The notes: a model not told the origin generated them from the letters alone. A stretch of 64,000 bases of DNA from Pseudomonas sp. SG20056 (GCF_031764535.1 NZ_CP134499.1:1178001-1242000); one strand, 5' to 3'. Positions 27,409-38,338 are shown, counted from the first letter of the stretch. Program-made: numbers and translations.

Positions 27409-28376
27409 AGGGCGTTACGCAGGCTGAGGTTTTCCGGGTGCGGCTGCAGATAGACCTGCTGCGCAATGTAGGTGTCCGGGTGGCGGCGGAAGTGATGTTT
27501 GAGCAGGGTCATGGGCACCACCAGCGGCACCACGCCATGGCGGTACTGGCCGATCAGTTGCTGCATTTCCTGTTTCTCTTCGCTGCTCAGCGATTGCTTG
27601 AGGTAGCCGCTGAGGTGCTGCAGCACGTTGCTGTGGGTGCGGCGGGTGGCGCAGCTTTTCAGCGCACTCATCAGCTCGCTGAAATAGCGCGGCGCCAGTT
27701 CGTTGATGTCGTGCTGACCGAGGTTGCCGAGCATGCGCCCGAGCAGCTTGTACTGCATGGGGTTGGTGGCCATCAGCAGGTATTTGTAGCGCGAGTGGAA
27801 GTCGATCAGGCTTTTGCGCGTCAGGCCATCACGCAGCAGCTGTTGCCACTGCGAATAGGCGAATACGCGGGTGATAAAATTTTCGCGCAGGATTGGGTCA
27901 TTCAGGCGGCCATCTTCTTCCACCGGCAGGTTGGGATGGCGGGCGCAGAAGGCCTCAGCAAAGATGCCGCGCCCCGGCTCACTGGGGCGGCCGTTGTCCT
28001 GGTAGACCTTGACCCGGTGCAGGCCGCAGGACGGCGACTGCTGCATAAAGATGTAGCCGCAGATATCGGTCAGCTCAGCAGCCATGTGCTCGCCGTACTC
28101 GGCCAGCGGTGCGGTGACGTCCACGCTACGGTTGACCGTGCCGACGGCGCGTGGCGCTTGCGGATCGCCAACTAGGCGGATTGGTTCACGTGGCGTGCCC
28201 ATACCAATCGCGACTTCCGGGCATACCGGAGCGAAGTCGAAATACTCGCTAAGAATGCGGCTGCACAGGCGCGATTCCTTGTGTCCGCCGTTGTAGCGAA
28301 CCTCATTGCCCAGCAGGCAGGCACTGATACCCAGTTTGGGCTTACCGGCGGCGTTTTCGGGTGGGCTCATGGGCAA
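27405..28376 (-). CDS. DUF523/DUF1722 protein
   Basis: 323 residues. The N-terminal DUF523 domain has GISACLLGNEVRYNGGHK and a later QQSPSCGLHRVKVY; the C-terminal DUF1722 (YbgA-like) domain covers about 190–310. Conserved cysteines suggest metal binding, but the function is unknown. It is the first gene of the overlapping operon, preceded by the promoter at 28427–28454. In many Proteobacteria it lies beside photolyase. Confidence 0.88.
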   Translation of the reverse strand: MPMSPPENAAGKPKLGISACLLGNEVRYNGGHKESRLCSRILSEYFDFAPVCPEVAIGMGTPREPIRLVGDPQAPRAVGTVNRSVDVTAPLAEYGEHMAAELTDICGYIFMQQSPSCGLHRVKVYQDNGRPSEPGRGIFAEAFCARHPNLPVEEDGRLNDPILRENFITRVFAYSQWQQLLRDGLTRKSLIDFHSRYKYLLMATNPMQYKLLGRMLGNLGQHDINELAPRYFSELMSALKSCATRRTHSNVLQHLSGYLKQSLSSEEKQEMQQLIGQYRHGVVPLVVPMTLLKHHFRRHPDTYIAQQVYLQPHPENLSLRNAL

Positions 28377-28382
28377 CCTCTG

Positions 28383-28467
28383 ATGTACGACTTGTACATA
28401 TCCTGGTGGATGTACAACTTGAGTTCATCATAGGTTTGTAATTGTACAAGTCAATATTTTTGTACAA
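28383..28467 (-). promoter_or_regulatory. Photolyase-operon promoter with five GTAC-core operator half-sites
   Basis: On the minus strand a -35 TTGACT (28454–28449) and -10 TATGAT (28432–28427) are 16 bp apart. GTAC-core words lie at 28383–28388 (with its inverted partner 28394–28399), 28410–28417, 28442–28449 and 28460–28467. Two of them, TTGTACAA at 28442 and 28460, are perfect palindromes, one overlapping the -35 box. This looks like an operator of a MerR-type repressor of the LitR kind; the encoded MerR is the obvious candidate. Binding is inferred. Confidence 0.65.
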
Positions 28468-28495
28468 CTACTGTATGGTTTTGTGTGTGGGCCTG

Positions 28496-29733
<1,238 letters not shown>

Positions 29734-29775
29734 CTACCTCGTGTTTTCAAGCGTTAGGCTACGCTTTAGACAAAA

Positions 29776-29804
29776 GCTATACAATATCGTTTTTGTGTAT
29801 AAGC
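29776..29804. promoter_or_regulatory. TATACA inverted repeat between divergent genes
   Basis: GCTATACA (29776–29783) and TGTATAAGC (29796–29804) are inverted around a 12-bp AT-rich spacer. It resembles the GTAC-core sites in spacing and letters (TGTATA versus TGTACA), and could be read by the same MerR regulator. Confidence 0.4.
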
Positions 29805-29925
29805 TATGCCGGAGTCGATCCTGCCTTTCTATAGTTAAGACAACCTGCAGCCGGATTGAAGCCACAAACAGGCATAAATCAGTCGACGGTCGTGAATTAT
29901 GCAAAGGCCATGCGAGGGCAAGCGA

Positions 29926-30828
29926 ATGCACATTCTTCTGACGGGCGGAACCGGCTTGATCGGTCGGGCGTTGTGTCGGCACTGGCTGCAGCAAGGCCAT
30001 CAGCTGACGGTGTGGAGTCGCCGCCCCGAACAGGTAGGCGCCCTATGCGGGGCCGCAGTGCGTGGTATTGGCCAGCTTGATGAACTGGGTGAAGAAGCGC
30101 TGGATGCTGTGGTCAATCTGGCCGGAGCGCCGATTGCCGACCGCCCCTGGACGCGCAAGCGTAAGGCGTTGCTGTGGGTCAGCCGGATTGGTCTGACCGA
30201 GCAATTGCTGGCCTGGCTGGAGAGCCGTGCGCACAAGCCGCAGGTGTTGTTGTCCGGTTCGGCAGTGGGCTGGTATGGCGACGGTGGCGAGCGCGAGTTG
30301 CATGAAGATTCGCCGCCGGTGAGTGAGGATTTCGCCGCGCAGTTGTGTGGCGCCTGGGAAGAAACTGCCCTGCGCGCCGAAGAGCTGGGCATTCGTGTGG
30401 TGCTGCTGCGCACCGGGCTGGTGCTGGCAAGTGACGGCGGGTTGCTCAAACGTCTGTTGCTGCCGTTCAAACTCGGCTTGGGCGGCCCGCTGGGCAATGG
30501 TAGGCAGTGGATGCCGTGGATTCATCTGGCCGATCAAATCGCCCTGATTGATTTTCTCCTGCAGCAGGACTCCGCGCGCGGTCCTTATAATGCCTGCGCG
30601 CCGACGCCTGAGCGTAACCGCGCCTTCAGTCAGGCCCTGGGCCGTGAACTGCATCGTCCGGCCTTTATGCCGGCCCCGGCGTTTGCCCTGCGCGTGCTGC
30701 TGGGGGAGCTGTCGGTGCTGCTGCTCGGTGGCCAGCGCGCGATGCCAACGCGCTTGCAGGAGGTGGGTTTCAGTTTTCGTTTTACTCATTTGGATGTGGC
30801 CCTGGCAGATTTGCTCGGCCACCACTGA
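29926..30828 (+). CDS. TIGR01777 family epimerase/NAD-binding protein
   Basis: 300 residues from the ATG at 29926. GGTGLIGRALCRHW (7–20) is the nucleotide-binding loop of an extended SDR; VNLAGAPIADRPW and LLSGSAVGWYG follow. The C-terminal DUF1731 region is present. E. coli YfcH belongs here; the reaction is unknown. It lies just upstream of hemH (12 bp) and in the same direction. Confidence 0.86.
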   Translation: MHILLTGGTGLIGRALCRHWLQQGHQLTVWSRRPEQVGALCGAAVRGIGQLDELGEEALDAVVNLAGAPIADRPWTRKRKALLWVSRIGLTEQLLAWLESRAHKPQVLLSGSAVGWYGDGGERELHEDSPPVSEDFAAQLCGAWEETALRAEELGIRVVLLRTGLVLASDGGLLKRLLLPFKLGLGGPLGNGRQWMPWIHLADQIALIDFLLQQDSARGPYNACAPTPERNRAFSQALGRELHRPAFMPAPAFALRVLLGELSVLLLGGQRAMPTRLQEVGFSFRFTHLDVALADLLGHH

Positions 30829-30840
30829 CTAGGACTTTGC

Positions 30841-31863
30841 ATGACCGATCACGCCTTGCTGTTGGTAAACCTGGGCTCGCCGGCCTCCACTGACGTGGCC
30901 GATGTGCGCCGTTACCTCAATCAGTTCCTGATGGATCCCTACGTCATCGACTTGCCCTGGCCGCTGCGGCGTCTGCTGGTTTCGCTGATTCTGATCAAGC
31001 GCCCGGCGGCCTCGGCGCATGCCTATGCCTCGATCTGGTGGGATGAAGGCTCGCCGCTGGTGGTGCTGAGTAAGCGTCTGCATCAGGCGATGAAGGCGTC
31101 CTGGACCCATGGCCCGGTGGAACTGGCGATGCGCTATGGCGAGCCGTCGCTGCAAACCGTGCTGACCCGCCTGGCCGAGCAGGGCATCAAGAAGGTCACC
31201 CTGGCGCCGCTGTACCCGCAGTTTGCCGACAGCACCACCACCACGGCGATCGAAGAAGCCAGGCGCGTGGTGCGTGAGCAGCAGCTGCCGATCCGCTTTT
31301 CCATCCTGCCGCCGTTCTACGATCAGCCGGAATACCTGGATGCCTTGGTCGACAGCGCCAAGCCTTATCTTGAGCAGGAGTTTGACCATCTGCTGCTGAG
31401 TTTCCACGGCCTGCCGGAGCGGCACCTGCACAAGCTCGACCCCAGTGGTCATTGCCTGAAAGGCGCGGATTGCTGCCGTAGCGCCTCGCCAGAGGTGCTC
31501 GCCAGCTGTTACCGCGCCCAGTGCCTGCGCAGCGCCGAGCTGTTCGCCCAGCGCATGGGACTCAAGCCCGAGCAGTGGTCGGTGTCGTTCCAGTCGCGTC
31601 TGGGCCGGGCCAAGTGGATCGAGCCCTATACCGAAGCGCGTCTCGACGAGCTGGCCAAACAGGGCGTGAAGAAGTTGCTGGTGATGTGCCCGGCCTTTGT
31701 CGCCGACTGCATCGAAACCCTGGAGGAGATCGGCGACCGTGGCCGCGAGCAGTTTGTCGAAGCCGGCGGCGAGAGCCTGCAGCTGGTGCCGTGTCTGAAT
31801 GATCATCCCAGCTGGGTGGCGGCGCTAAAGACCCTCAGCGAGCGTGCTCCGCTGATGCTGTAA
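30841..31863 (+). CDS. hemH: Ferrochelatase
   Basis: 340 residues. It inserts ferrous iron into protoporphyrin IX. The conserved His is in [11 protein letters not shown] near residue 192 and the conserved Glu in [12 protein letters not shown] near residue 290; the N-terminus [10 protein letters not shown] is standard. Cysteines near HCLKGADCC are present, but whether they hold a cluster is unknown. Confidence 0.95.
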   Translation: MTDHALLLVNLGSPASTDVADVRRYLNQFLMDPYVIDLPWPLRRLLVSLILIKRPAASAHAYASIWWDEGSPLVVLSKRLHQAMKASWTHGPVELAMRYGEPSLQTVLTRLAEQGIKKVTLAPLYPQFADSTTTTAIEEARRVVREQQLPIRFSILPPFYDQPEYLDALVDSAKPYLEQEFDHLLLSFHGLPERHLHKLDPSGHCLKGADCCRSASPEVLASCYRAQCLRSAELFAQRMGLKPEQWSVSFQSRLGRAKWIEPYTEARLDELAKQGVKKLLVMCPAFVADCIETLEEIGDRGREQFVEAGGESLQLVPCLNDHPSWVAALKTLSERAPLML

Positions 31864-31930
31864 GCGAATACGGCGCGGCTGTCATTCGCTCGAAGGGATG
31901 CAGCGCATTCGCCGCACTGATAACACCTCC

Positions 31931-31948
31931 GGGCGATACTCATCGCCC
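31931..31948 (+). terminator. Hairpin after hemH
   Basis: GGGCGAT actc ATCGCCC; only a short T/A tail (TGTATAT), so a weak terminator. Confidence 0.4.
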
Positions 31949-32019
31949 TGTATATCGGCCTAAGCTGGCAGCTCTTTCAACCGTCGTGCACCGCACCAAC
32001 GGTGCCGAGGAGACTGCCA

Positions 32020-33351
32020 GTGCCCAACAACAATAACGGCTATCCCTCTTCCACCCGCGCCTGGGTGACTGTCGCCATCCTGATGGTGGCGTATGTGCTG
32101 TCGTTTATCGATCGGCAGATTCTCAACCTGTTGGTTGGCCCGATCCGCCGCGACCTGATGATCAGCGACACGCAGATGAGCCTGCTGATGGGTTTGTCCT
32201 TTGCGCTGTTCTACACCGTCTGTGGGATTCCTTTGGGCCGTTTGGCCGACACCAAGAGTCGTCGTGGGCTGATCGCTATCGGCGTGCTGTTCTGGAGTGC
32301 GGCCACTGCCGCCTGCGGCATGGCCAAGCTGTATTGGCAGTTCCTGATCTGCCGCATCGGCGTCGGTGTCGGTGAGGCGGCGCTGTCGCCTGCGGCCTAC
32401 TCGCTGATTGCCGACAGCTTTCCGCCCGAGCGCCGTGCTACCGCGATCAGCGTGTATTCCATGGGGGTTTACCTCGGCTCCGGACTGGCCTTTCTGCTCG
32501 GCGGCCTGGTGATTCAGTTTGCCTCGGCGCAGGGCGATGTGGTGCTGCCGGTATTCGGTGAAGTACGCCCGTGGCAGCTGATCTTTTTGATTCTCGGTGC
32601 GGCCGGGGTGTTGTTCACCCTGCTGATGCTGGCAGTCAAGGAGCCTGCACGGCGTGGCGTGGGTGCGGGTGTTGCGGTGCCGCTGGCGGATGTCGGTCGC
32701 TATATCCGATCCAATCGGCGTACGGTGCTATGCCATAACTTCGGCTTTGCCGGCCTGGCGTTTGCCGGTTACGGCAGCGCGGCCTGGGTACCGACATTCT
32801 TTATTCGCACCTATGGCTGGGACGCCGGTCAGGTCGGCATCGTCTATGGCAGCATCGTGGCGGTGTTCGGTTGCCTGGGTATCGTCTTCGGGGGGCGCCT
32901 GGCAGACTGGATGGCCAAGCGCGGCAGCAGCGATGCCAATATGCGTGTTGGTCTGTATGCGGCGTTGGGGGCAGTGCCCTGCGTCCTATCCTTCCCGCTG
33001 ATGGACAGCGCGTTGTGGGCTGCGGTGCTGATGGCGCCAACGGTGTTCTTCCTGAGTATGCCGTTTGGTGTGGCGCCGGCGGCCATCCAGGAAATCATGC
33101 CCAACTCGATGCGTGGCCAGGCCTCGGCAATCTACCTGTTTGTCATCACCTTGATCGGCCTGGGCATCGGCCCGACGGCGGTGGCCTTGGTGACCGACTA
33201 TGTGTTTGCCGATGACAACGCGCTGCGTTATTCGCTGCTGATTGTTACCGCGCTGGCGGTATTCAGCTCCATCGTGCTGTTGAGCATGGGGCTCAAACCC
33301 TATCGCGAGAGTGTGGTGCGGCTGCAGGGATGGTCGGCCAACCCGGCTTAA
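32020..33351 (+). CDS. MFS transporter
   Basis: The GTG at 32020 is chosen because GAGGAG lies 8 nt upstream; 443 residues, twelve membrane helices. The loop 2–3 motif GRLADTKSRR near residue 80 and a second GRLADWMAKRG near residue 298 are typical. It belongs to the Spinster/OPA-like group of MFS carriers that includes organic-acid permeases; substrate unknown. A terminator follows directly. Confidence 0.85.
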   Translation: MPNNNNGYPSSTRAWVTVAILMVAYVLSFIDRQILNLLVGPIRRDLMISDTQMSLLMGLSFALFYTVCGIPLGRLADTKSRRGLIAIGVLFWSAATAACGMAKLYWQFLICRIGVGVGEAALSPAAYSLIADSFPPERRATAISVYSMGVYLGSGLAFLLGGLVIQFASAQGDVVLPVFGEVRPWQLIFLILGAAGVLFTLLMLAVKEPARRGVGAGVAVPLADVGRYIRSNRRTVLCHNFGFAGLAFAGYGSAAWVPTFFIRTYGWDAGQVGIVYGSIVAVFGCLGIVFGGRLADWMAKRGSSDANMRVGLYAALGAVPCVLSFPLMDSALWAAVLMAPTVFFLSMPFGVAPAAIQEIMPNSMRGQASAIYLFVITLIGLGIGPTAVALVTDYVFADDNALRYSLLIVTALAVFSSIVLLSMGLKPYRESVVRLQGWSANPA

Positions 33352-33368
33352 ATCTTGTCAGCTGGCAT

Positions 33369-33398
33369 AAAAAAGCCCCACAGATGCGGGGCTTTTTA
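33369..33398. terminator. Bidirectional terminator between MFS gene and uraA
   Basis: AAAAAGCCCC … GGGGCTTTTT with a stem of at least 5 G–C pairs plus A/T pairs; it serves both convergent genes. Confidence 0.85.
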
Positions 33399-33409
33399 TT
33401 GGGCGCGGT

Positions 33410-34678
33410 TTACAGGTCCGGCTCTTCCAGCACGGTTTTACTGCGCCAGCCTTGGCCGCCGGGCAGTACCAGGTTGAGTACCAGGGCGCAGATGGCGCAC
33501 AGGGAAATGCCGGAGAGGGCAAAGTCTGTGTTGCCAATCACCATGCCGCCGATGCCGAACACCAGGGTCACCGACACGATGATCAGGTTGCGCGCTTCGG
33601 ACAGGTCGACCTGATGGCGGATCAGGGTATTCAGGCCCACCACCGCGATGGAGCCGAACAGCAGGCAGAGAATGCCGCCCATCACCGGTACCGGAATGCT
33701 TTGCAACGCGGTGCCGAATTTGCCGACAAAGGCCAGGGCAATGGCGAAGCAGGCTGCCCAGGTCATGATCTTCGGGTTGTAGTTCTTGGTCAGCATCACC
33801 GCGCCGGTCACTTCCGCATAGGTGGTATTCGGTGGGCCGCCGAACAGGCCAGCGGCCGAGGTGGCCAGGCCGTCGCCGAGCAGGGTGCGGTGCAGGCCGG
33901 GCTTCTTGATAAAGTTCTTGCCGGTCACGCTGCCGATCGCCACTACGCCGCCGATATGCTCGATGGCCGGTGCCAAGGCCACCGGAACGATGTACAAGAT
34001 CGCGCCCCAGTGCAGCTCAGGCGTCACGAATGCCGGAATCGCCAGCCAGGGTGCGGCCGCGATATTGCTGGTGTCGATCACCCCGCAGAACGCCGCGACG
34101 ATGCAGCCGACGATGATCCCCGCGAGGATCGGCACCAGGCGCAGCAGGCCACGGCCCATAGCCGCGACCAGTACGGTGGTGATCAACGCCGACATGGAAA
34201 TCAGCATGGCGGTTTCATACGGAACCAGCTGCGCGCTGCCATCACCGGCCTTGCCCATGGCCATGTTCACCGCTACTGGCGACAGGGCCAGGCCGATGGA
34301 AATGATCACCGGCGCGATGACTACCGGCGGCAACAGACGGTCGATAAAGCCCGCGCCCTTAACCCGTACCACGGCGCTGAGCAGGATATACACCAGGCCC
34401 GATGCGACGATGCCGCCGAGCACGGCCGGCAGGCCGAACTCGCCTTTGGCGGCGAGAATCGGGGCGATAAAGGCAAAGCTCGAGGCCAGAAAAACCGGCA
34501 CTTGGCGCCCGGTCACCAGTTGGAACAGCAGGGTGCCGATACCCGCAGTGAATAGCGCTACGTTGGGGTCCATACCTGTGATCAACGGCATCAGCACCAG
34601 GGCGCCAAAAGCCACAAACAGCATCTGCGCGCCGGAAATGCCCTGGCGCCAGAGTGGATCGTTGTATTCGTCCTGCAT
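33410..34678 (-). CDS. uraA: Uracil permease (NCS2 family)
   Basis: 422 residues with fourteen hydrophobic segments. Typical NCS2 motifs are present, for example FAFIAPILAAKGEFG near residue 70 and APAIEHIGGVVAIGSVTGKNF near 240, where Glu binds uracil. It is downstream of upp (2-bp gap), so uptake and salvage are co-transcribed. Confidence 0.9.
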   Translation of the reverse strand: MQDEYNDPLWRQGISGAQMLFVAFGALVLMPLITGMDPNVALFTAGIGTLLFQLVTGRQVPVFLASSFAFIAPILAAKGEFGLPAVLGGIVASGLVYILLSAVVRVKGAGFIDRLLPPVVIAPVIISIGLALSPVAVNMAMGKAGDGSAQLVPYETAMLISMSALITTVLVAAMGRGLLRLVPILAGIIVGCIVAAFCGVIDTSNIAAAPWLAIPAFVTPELHWGAILYIVPVALAPAIEHIGGVVAIGSVTGKNFIKKPGLHRTLLGDGLATSAAGLFGGPPNTTYAEVTGAVMLTKNYNPKIMTWAACFAIALAFVGKFGTALQSIPVPVMGGILCLLFGSIAVVGLNTLIRHQVDLSEARNLIIVSVTLVFGIGGMVIGNTDFALSGISLCAICALVLNLVLPGGQGWRSKTVLEEPDL

Positions 34679-34680
34679 GC

Positions 34681-35319
34681 TTACGCGTCCTTCTGTTTGG
34701 TGCCGAAGATCTTGTCGCCGGCATCACCGAGGCCGGGAATGATGTAGCCGTGCTCGTTCAAACGCTGATCGATGGACGCGGTGTAAATGGTCACGTCAGG
34801 ATGCGCATCGTTGACCACCTTGATGCCCTCTGGTGCAGCCACCAGGACCATGGCGCGGATTTCCTTGCAGCCGGCTTTTTTCAGCAGGTCGATGGTAGCG
34901 ACCATCGAGCCGCCGGTGGCGAGCATCGGGTCGATGATCATGGCCAGGCGCTCGTCGATTTCCGAGGCGAGTTTTTCCAGGTAGGTGTGCGCTTGCAGGG
35001 TTTCCTCGTTGCGCGCCACGCCCACGGCGCTGACCTTGGCACCTGGAATTAGGCTAAGCACGCCTTCGAGCATGCCGATGCCGGCGCGCAGAATCGGCAC
35101 CACAGTGATTTTTTTGCCGGAGATTTTTTCAACCTGCACGGTGCCGCACCAGCCCTCGATCTCGTAGTTTTCCAGGGGCAGATCCTTGGTCGCTTCATAG
35201 GTCAGCAGCGCACCGACTTCCTGAGCCAGCTCCCGAAAATTCTTCGTGCTGATATCGGCGCGGCGCATCAGGCCGAGTTTGTGACGGATCAGCGGGTGGC
35301 GGATCTCGAGGATGGGCAT
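34681..35319 (-). CDS. upp: Uracil phosphoribosyltransferase
   Basis: 212 residues. Converts uracil and PRPP to UMP. The PRPP loop [14 protein letters not shown] is near residue 133; the C-terminal uracil-binding [16 protein letters not shown] is complete. It is first gene of the upp–uraA operon. Confidence 0.96.
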   Translation of the reverse strand: MPILEIRHPLIRHKLGLMRRADISTKNFRELAQEVGALLTYEATKDLPLENYEIEGWCGTVQVEKISGKKITVVPILRAGIGMLEGVLSLIPGAKVSAVGVARNEETLQAHTYLEKLASEIDERLAMIIDPMLATGGSMVATIDLLKKAGCKEIRAMVLVAAPEGIKVVNDAHPDVTIYTASIDQRLNEHGYIIPGLGDAGDKIFGTKQKDA

Positions 35320-35565
35320 GGCGGGGTCTCCGGCAGGACGGGTAAAAAACTGGCCTAGATTAAAGCATTGGCTATGCCAAGTGCTGAGCCAAGATGGCCT
35401 AATGTCGCTAAATAGCGCCTAACGTGTCGTGGCTTGCGGGTAATTGCCGCAGTTGGTCTGCCGGGGCTTGCTCTGCATGACGCAGATGCGTACCTTTGCC
35501 GGCTTTTATTTTGACGCATCGATCAACTTTCTGGTTCGGGCGTCCCGCTCCCAAGAGGAAACAGC

Positions 35566-36123
35566 ATGTCCGTCGATCTCGCGCATATCCGCCAAGTCAT
35601 GGCCGAAGCCGATTGCCTGCACAGCAATGCCGAGGTTGAGGTGGCCATCGACACTATGGCAGCCGCCATTAACAGCGATATGGCCGACAGCAACCCCGTG
35701 GTGTTCTGCGTGATGAACGGTGGGCTGATCTTTTCCGGCAAGCTGCTGCCCAAGCTCAACTTCCCGCTGGAGTTGTCCTACCTGCACGCCACCCGCTACC
35801 GCAATGAAACCAGCGGTGGCGAGCTGTTCTGGAAGGCCAAGCCGGAAATCTCCTTTATCGACCGCGACGTGCTTATCATCGACGACATCCTCGATGAAGG
35901 GCACACCCTCGGTGCAATCATCGACTTCTGCCGTCACGCCGGCGCCAAGAACGTGCGCATCGCCGTGCTGGTAGATAAAACCCACGACCGCAAAGCACGC
36001 CCGGACCTCAAAGCCGATTACGTCGGCATGTCCTGCGTTGATCGCTATGTGTTTGGCTATGGCATGGACTACAAAGGCTACTGGCGCAATGCGCCGGGTA
36101 TCTACGCAGTTAAAGGGTTGTAA
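35566..36123 (+). CDS. hpt: Hypoxanthine-guanine phosphoribosyltransferase
   Basis: 185 residues. Salvages hypoxanthine or guanine to IMP or GMP. The PRPP motif LIIDDILDEGHTLGAII is near residue 104–120. The RBS AGAGGAA precedes the ATG. In P. aeruginosa the homologue at this place (PA4645) is annotated as a hypoxanthine-type PRTase. It is followed after 5 bp by a cupin gene. Confidence 0.9.
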   Translation: MSVDLAHIRQVMAEADCLHSNAEVEVAIDTMAAAINSDMADSNPVVFCVMNGGLIFSGKLLPKLNFPLELSYLHATRYRNETSGGELFWKAKPEISFIDRDVLIIDDILDEGHTLGAIIDFCRHAGAKNVRIAVLVDKTHDRKARPDLKADYVGMSCVDRYVFGYGMDYKGYWRNAPGIYAVKGL

Positions 36124-36128
36124 AACGT

Positions 36129-36602
36129 ATGACTGGGCCGCGCTTTCTTGATCAGACCCTGTTCGGTGCACTGGCCGAGCAAGCGGCGGCCAGCCCACGG
36201 CAACGCCAGCACCATAACTTCCACCAGATGGAGGAGCCTTGTCATCGCATGGCTGTCGGACTGCAGCCGGACACCTATATCCCGCCGCACCGTCATCTCT
36301 CGGCGGATAAAGCCGAAGCGCTGCTGGTACTCAAAGGCCGCCTGGGCCTGCTGATTTTCAATGACGCCGGTGAAGTGCTGGATAAGCGCGTACTGCAGGC
36401 CGCTGGTGAGTGTGTCGGCGTTGATCTGCCGCCTGGTGTATTTCACGCTCTGGTGGTGCTGGAAGCCGACAGCATTCTGTTTGAATGCAAAGCCGGGCCC
36501 TACAAACCTGTGGGGGAAGGCGAACAAGCCAGTTGGGCGCCGCGTGAGGGTGAGCCTGGTGTTGCCGAGTACCAGGCCTGGATGCGCGCACAATTCACTT
36601 AG
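36129..36602 (+). CDS. WbuC-family cupin metalloprotein
   Basis: 157 residues. Metal-binding cupin motif with IPPHRHLSADKAEALLVLKGRLG near residues 53–75, followed by CVGVDLPPGVFHALVVLE. WbuC proteins are often linked to lipopolysaccharide genes, but here the gene is downstream of hpt with 5 bp between, so it is likely co-transcribed. Its function is unknown. Confidence 0.82.
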   Translation: MTGPRFLDQTLFGALAEQAAASPRQRQHHNFHQMEEPCHRMAVGLQPDTYIPPHRHLSADKAEALLVLKGRLGLLIFNDAGEVLDKRVLQAAGECVGVDLPPGVFHALVVLEADSILFECKAGPYKPVGEGEQASWAPREGEPGVAEYQAWMRAQFT

Positions 36603-36607
36603 TTCGT

Positions 36608-38338
36608 TTATTCCCCATCGTTCTTGGGCGCTAGCCAGCGCAACGCTTTCTCTTTGGCTTGGGCCAGATCGCGTACATACGCCAGCTCACCCTCGACGCG
36701 CACGATGCCGGCACGGCGTAATTGCAGGCGCACCTGGGGCGTGGGCCCGCTGAGCACCAGGGCGACCTGCTGCTCGCGGTAGTCGCGCAGCACGTTGTCC
36801 AGCGCGGCAATCGCGGTCATATCTAGCAGCGGTACGGCGCTGATATCGACGATCACCACCTTCACCCCTGGGGTAAAGCGCCTGAGTACGCTCAGGGCTT
36901 TTTCTGCAGCACCGAAGAACAGCGGCCCGCGAATGGCGTAGGCCAGCACGTGTTCGGGCAGGTCATTAAGCGCCTGGTGAAAGTGCTTGGGCAGTGGCGC
37001 AGTGTCGGTCAGGTCGCTCATGCGCTTGATAAACAGCCCGGCTGCCAGCAGCAAGCCAACGCCTACCGCCAGCACCATATCGAACAGCACGGTGAGGATC
37101 AGGCAGGTCAGCAGCACCAGCACATCGCTGCGCGGGGCGATGCGCAGGGTGTGGCGCACATGCCGAGGCTCGCTCATGTTCCATGCCACCACCAGCAGCA
37201 AAGCCGCCAGCGCGGCCATCGGCAGGTAGCTGAACAAGGGCGCAAGAAACAGGATGGCGATCAGCACCACCGCCGCGTGGGTAATCGCCGCCAGTGGCGA
37301 GTAGGCCCCCGCACGCACGTTGGCGGCGCTGCGGGCAATCGCCGCGGTGGCGGTGATGCCGCCAAAGAAGGGCGCGACCAGATTGCCGATGCCCTGGCCA
37401 ATCAGTTCGCCATTGGGGTCGTGTTTGCTGCCGGTCATGCCATCGGCGACCACCGCGCAGAGCAGCGATTCGATGGCCCCGAGCATGGCAATGGCAAACG
37501 CCGGGGCGAGTAGTTGGCGCAGCAGCTCGAAACTCACCACCAGCGGCTTACCATCGGCACCGGGCAGCTGCCAGGGCCAAACCAGGCTTGGCAGAAACGG
37601 CGGAATACCCGGGTGCTCAACCCCATTCAGGCTGTAGCTGAAGCGCTCACCCAGAGTGGCCACCGGAATCTGCAGGCTTTCCAGTAGCAGTCCGAGCAGC
37701 GCGCCGATGGTCAATGCGACCAGATGACCGGGTATTTTCGGCACCCAGCGCGGCCAGATCAGTAGAGTCGCCAGGCATACCAACGCCACCAGGCTGTCGC
37801 CCAGTTTCAGGCTGGGCAGGGCGTGCAGCAGGCCGTTGAGCTGGTCCAGATAGTGATTTGGCTGGCTAATTAGTTGCAGGCCAAGCAAATCCTTGATTTG
37901 CAAGGTGGCGATGACGATGCCGATACCGGCGGTAAAGCCCAGGGTGACCGGGTAGGGGATAAATTCGATCAAGCGGCCGGCGCGCATCAGGCCGAGCGCA
38001 ATCAGAATCAGCCCGGCCAGCAGGGTGCACAGCAGCAGGCCGCCGAGGCCGAATTGCTGGGTGACCGGTAACAGAATCACCACAAAGGCGGCGGTCGGCC
38101 CGGAGACGTTAAAGCGCGAGCCGCCAAACAAGGCGATCAACGTACCGGCGACCAGCACCGTATACAGGCCGTGCTGCGGCGCCACGCCGACGGCAATCGC
38201 CAGGGCCATGGCCAGCGGAATGGCGATGATTCCCACCGTTAACCCGGCGCTTAGATCGCTGCGCAGGTTTTTCCAACCGTAGCCAGCGCGCAGGGTCTGG
38301 CGCCAGGCGGAGAACAGCGGCGGTAAGGGCAGCGACAT
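36608..38338 (-). CDS. SulP-family anion transporter
   Basis: The ATG at 38338 with GGGAG 7 nt upstream gives 576 residues: a membrane domain with a SulP signature (GLTVGIIAIPLAMALAIA near residue 30) and a C-terminal STAS domain (about 450–560, VVIVDISAVPLLDMTAIAAL). SulP proteins carry sulfate, bicarbonate or dicarboxylates; the substrate is not determined. It ends 5 bp from the convergent cupin gene. Confidence 0.88.
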   Translation of the reverse strand: MSLPLPPLFSAWRQTLRAGYGWKNLRSDLSAGLTVGIIAIPLAMALAIAVGVAPQHGLYTVLVAGTLIALFGGSRFNVSGPTAAFVVILLPVTQQFGLGGLLLCTLLAGLILIALGLMRAGRLIEFIPYPVTLGFTAGIGIVIATLQIKDLLGLQLISQPNHYLDQLNGLLHALPSLKLGDSLVALVCLATLLIWPRWVPKIPGHLVALTIGALLGLLLESLQIPVATLGERFSYSLNGVEHPGIPPFLPSLVWPWQLPGADGKPLVVSFELLRQLLAPAFAIAMLGAIESLLCAVVADGMTGSKHDPNGELIGQGIGNLVAPFFGGITATAAIARSAANVRAGAYSPLAAITHAAVVLIAILFLAPLFSYLPMAALAALLLVVAWNMSEPRHVRHTLRIAPRSDVLVLLTCLILTVLFDMVLAVGVGLLLAAGLFIKRMSDLTDTAPLPKHFHQALNDLPEHVLAYAIRGPLFFGAAEKALSVLRRFTPGVKVVIVDISAVPLLDMTAIAALDNVLRDYREQQVALVLSGPTPQVRLQLRRAGIVRVEGELAYVRDLAQAKEKALRWLAPKNDGE

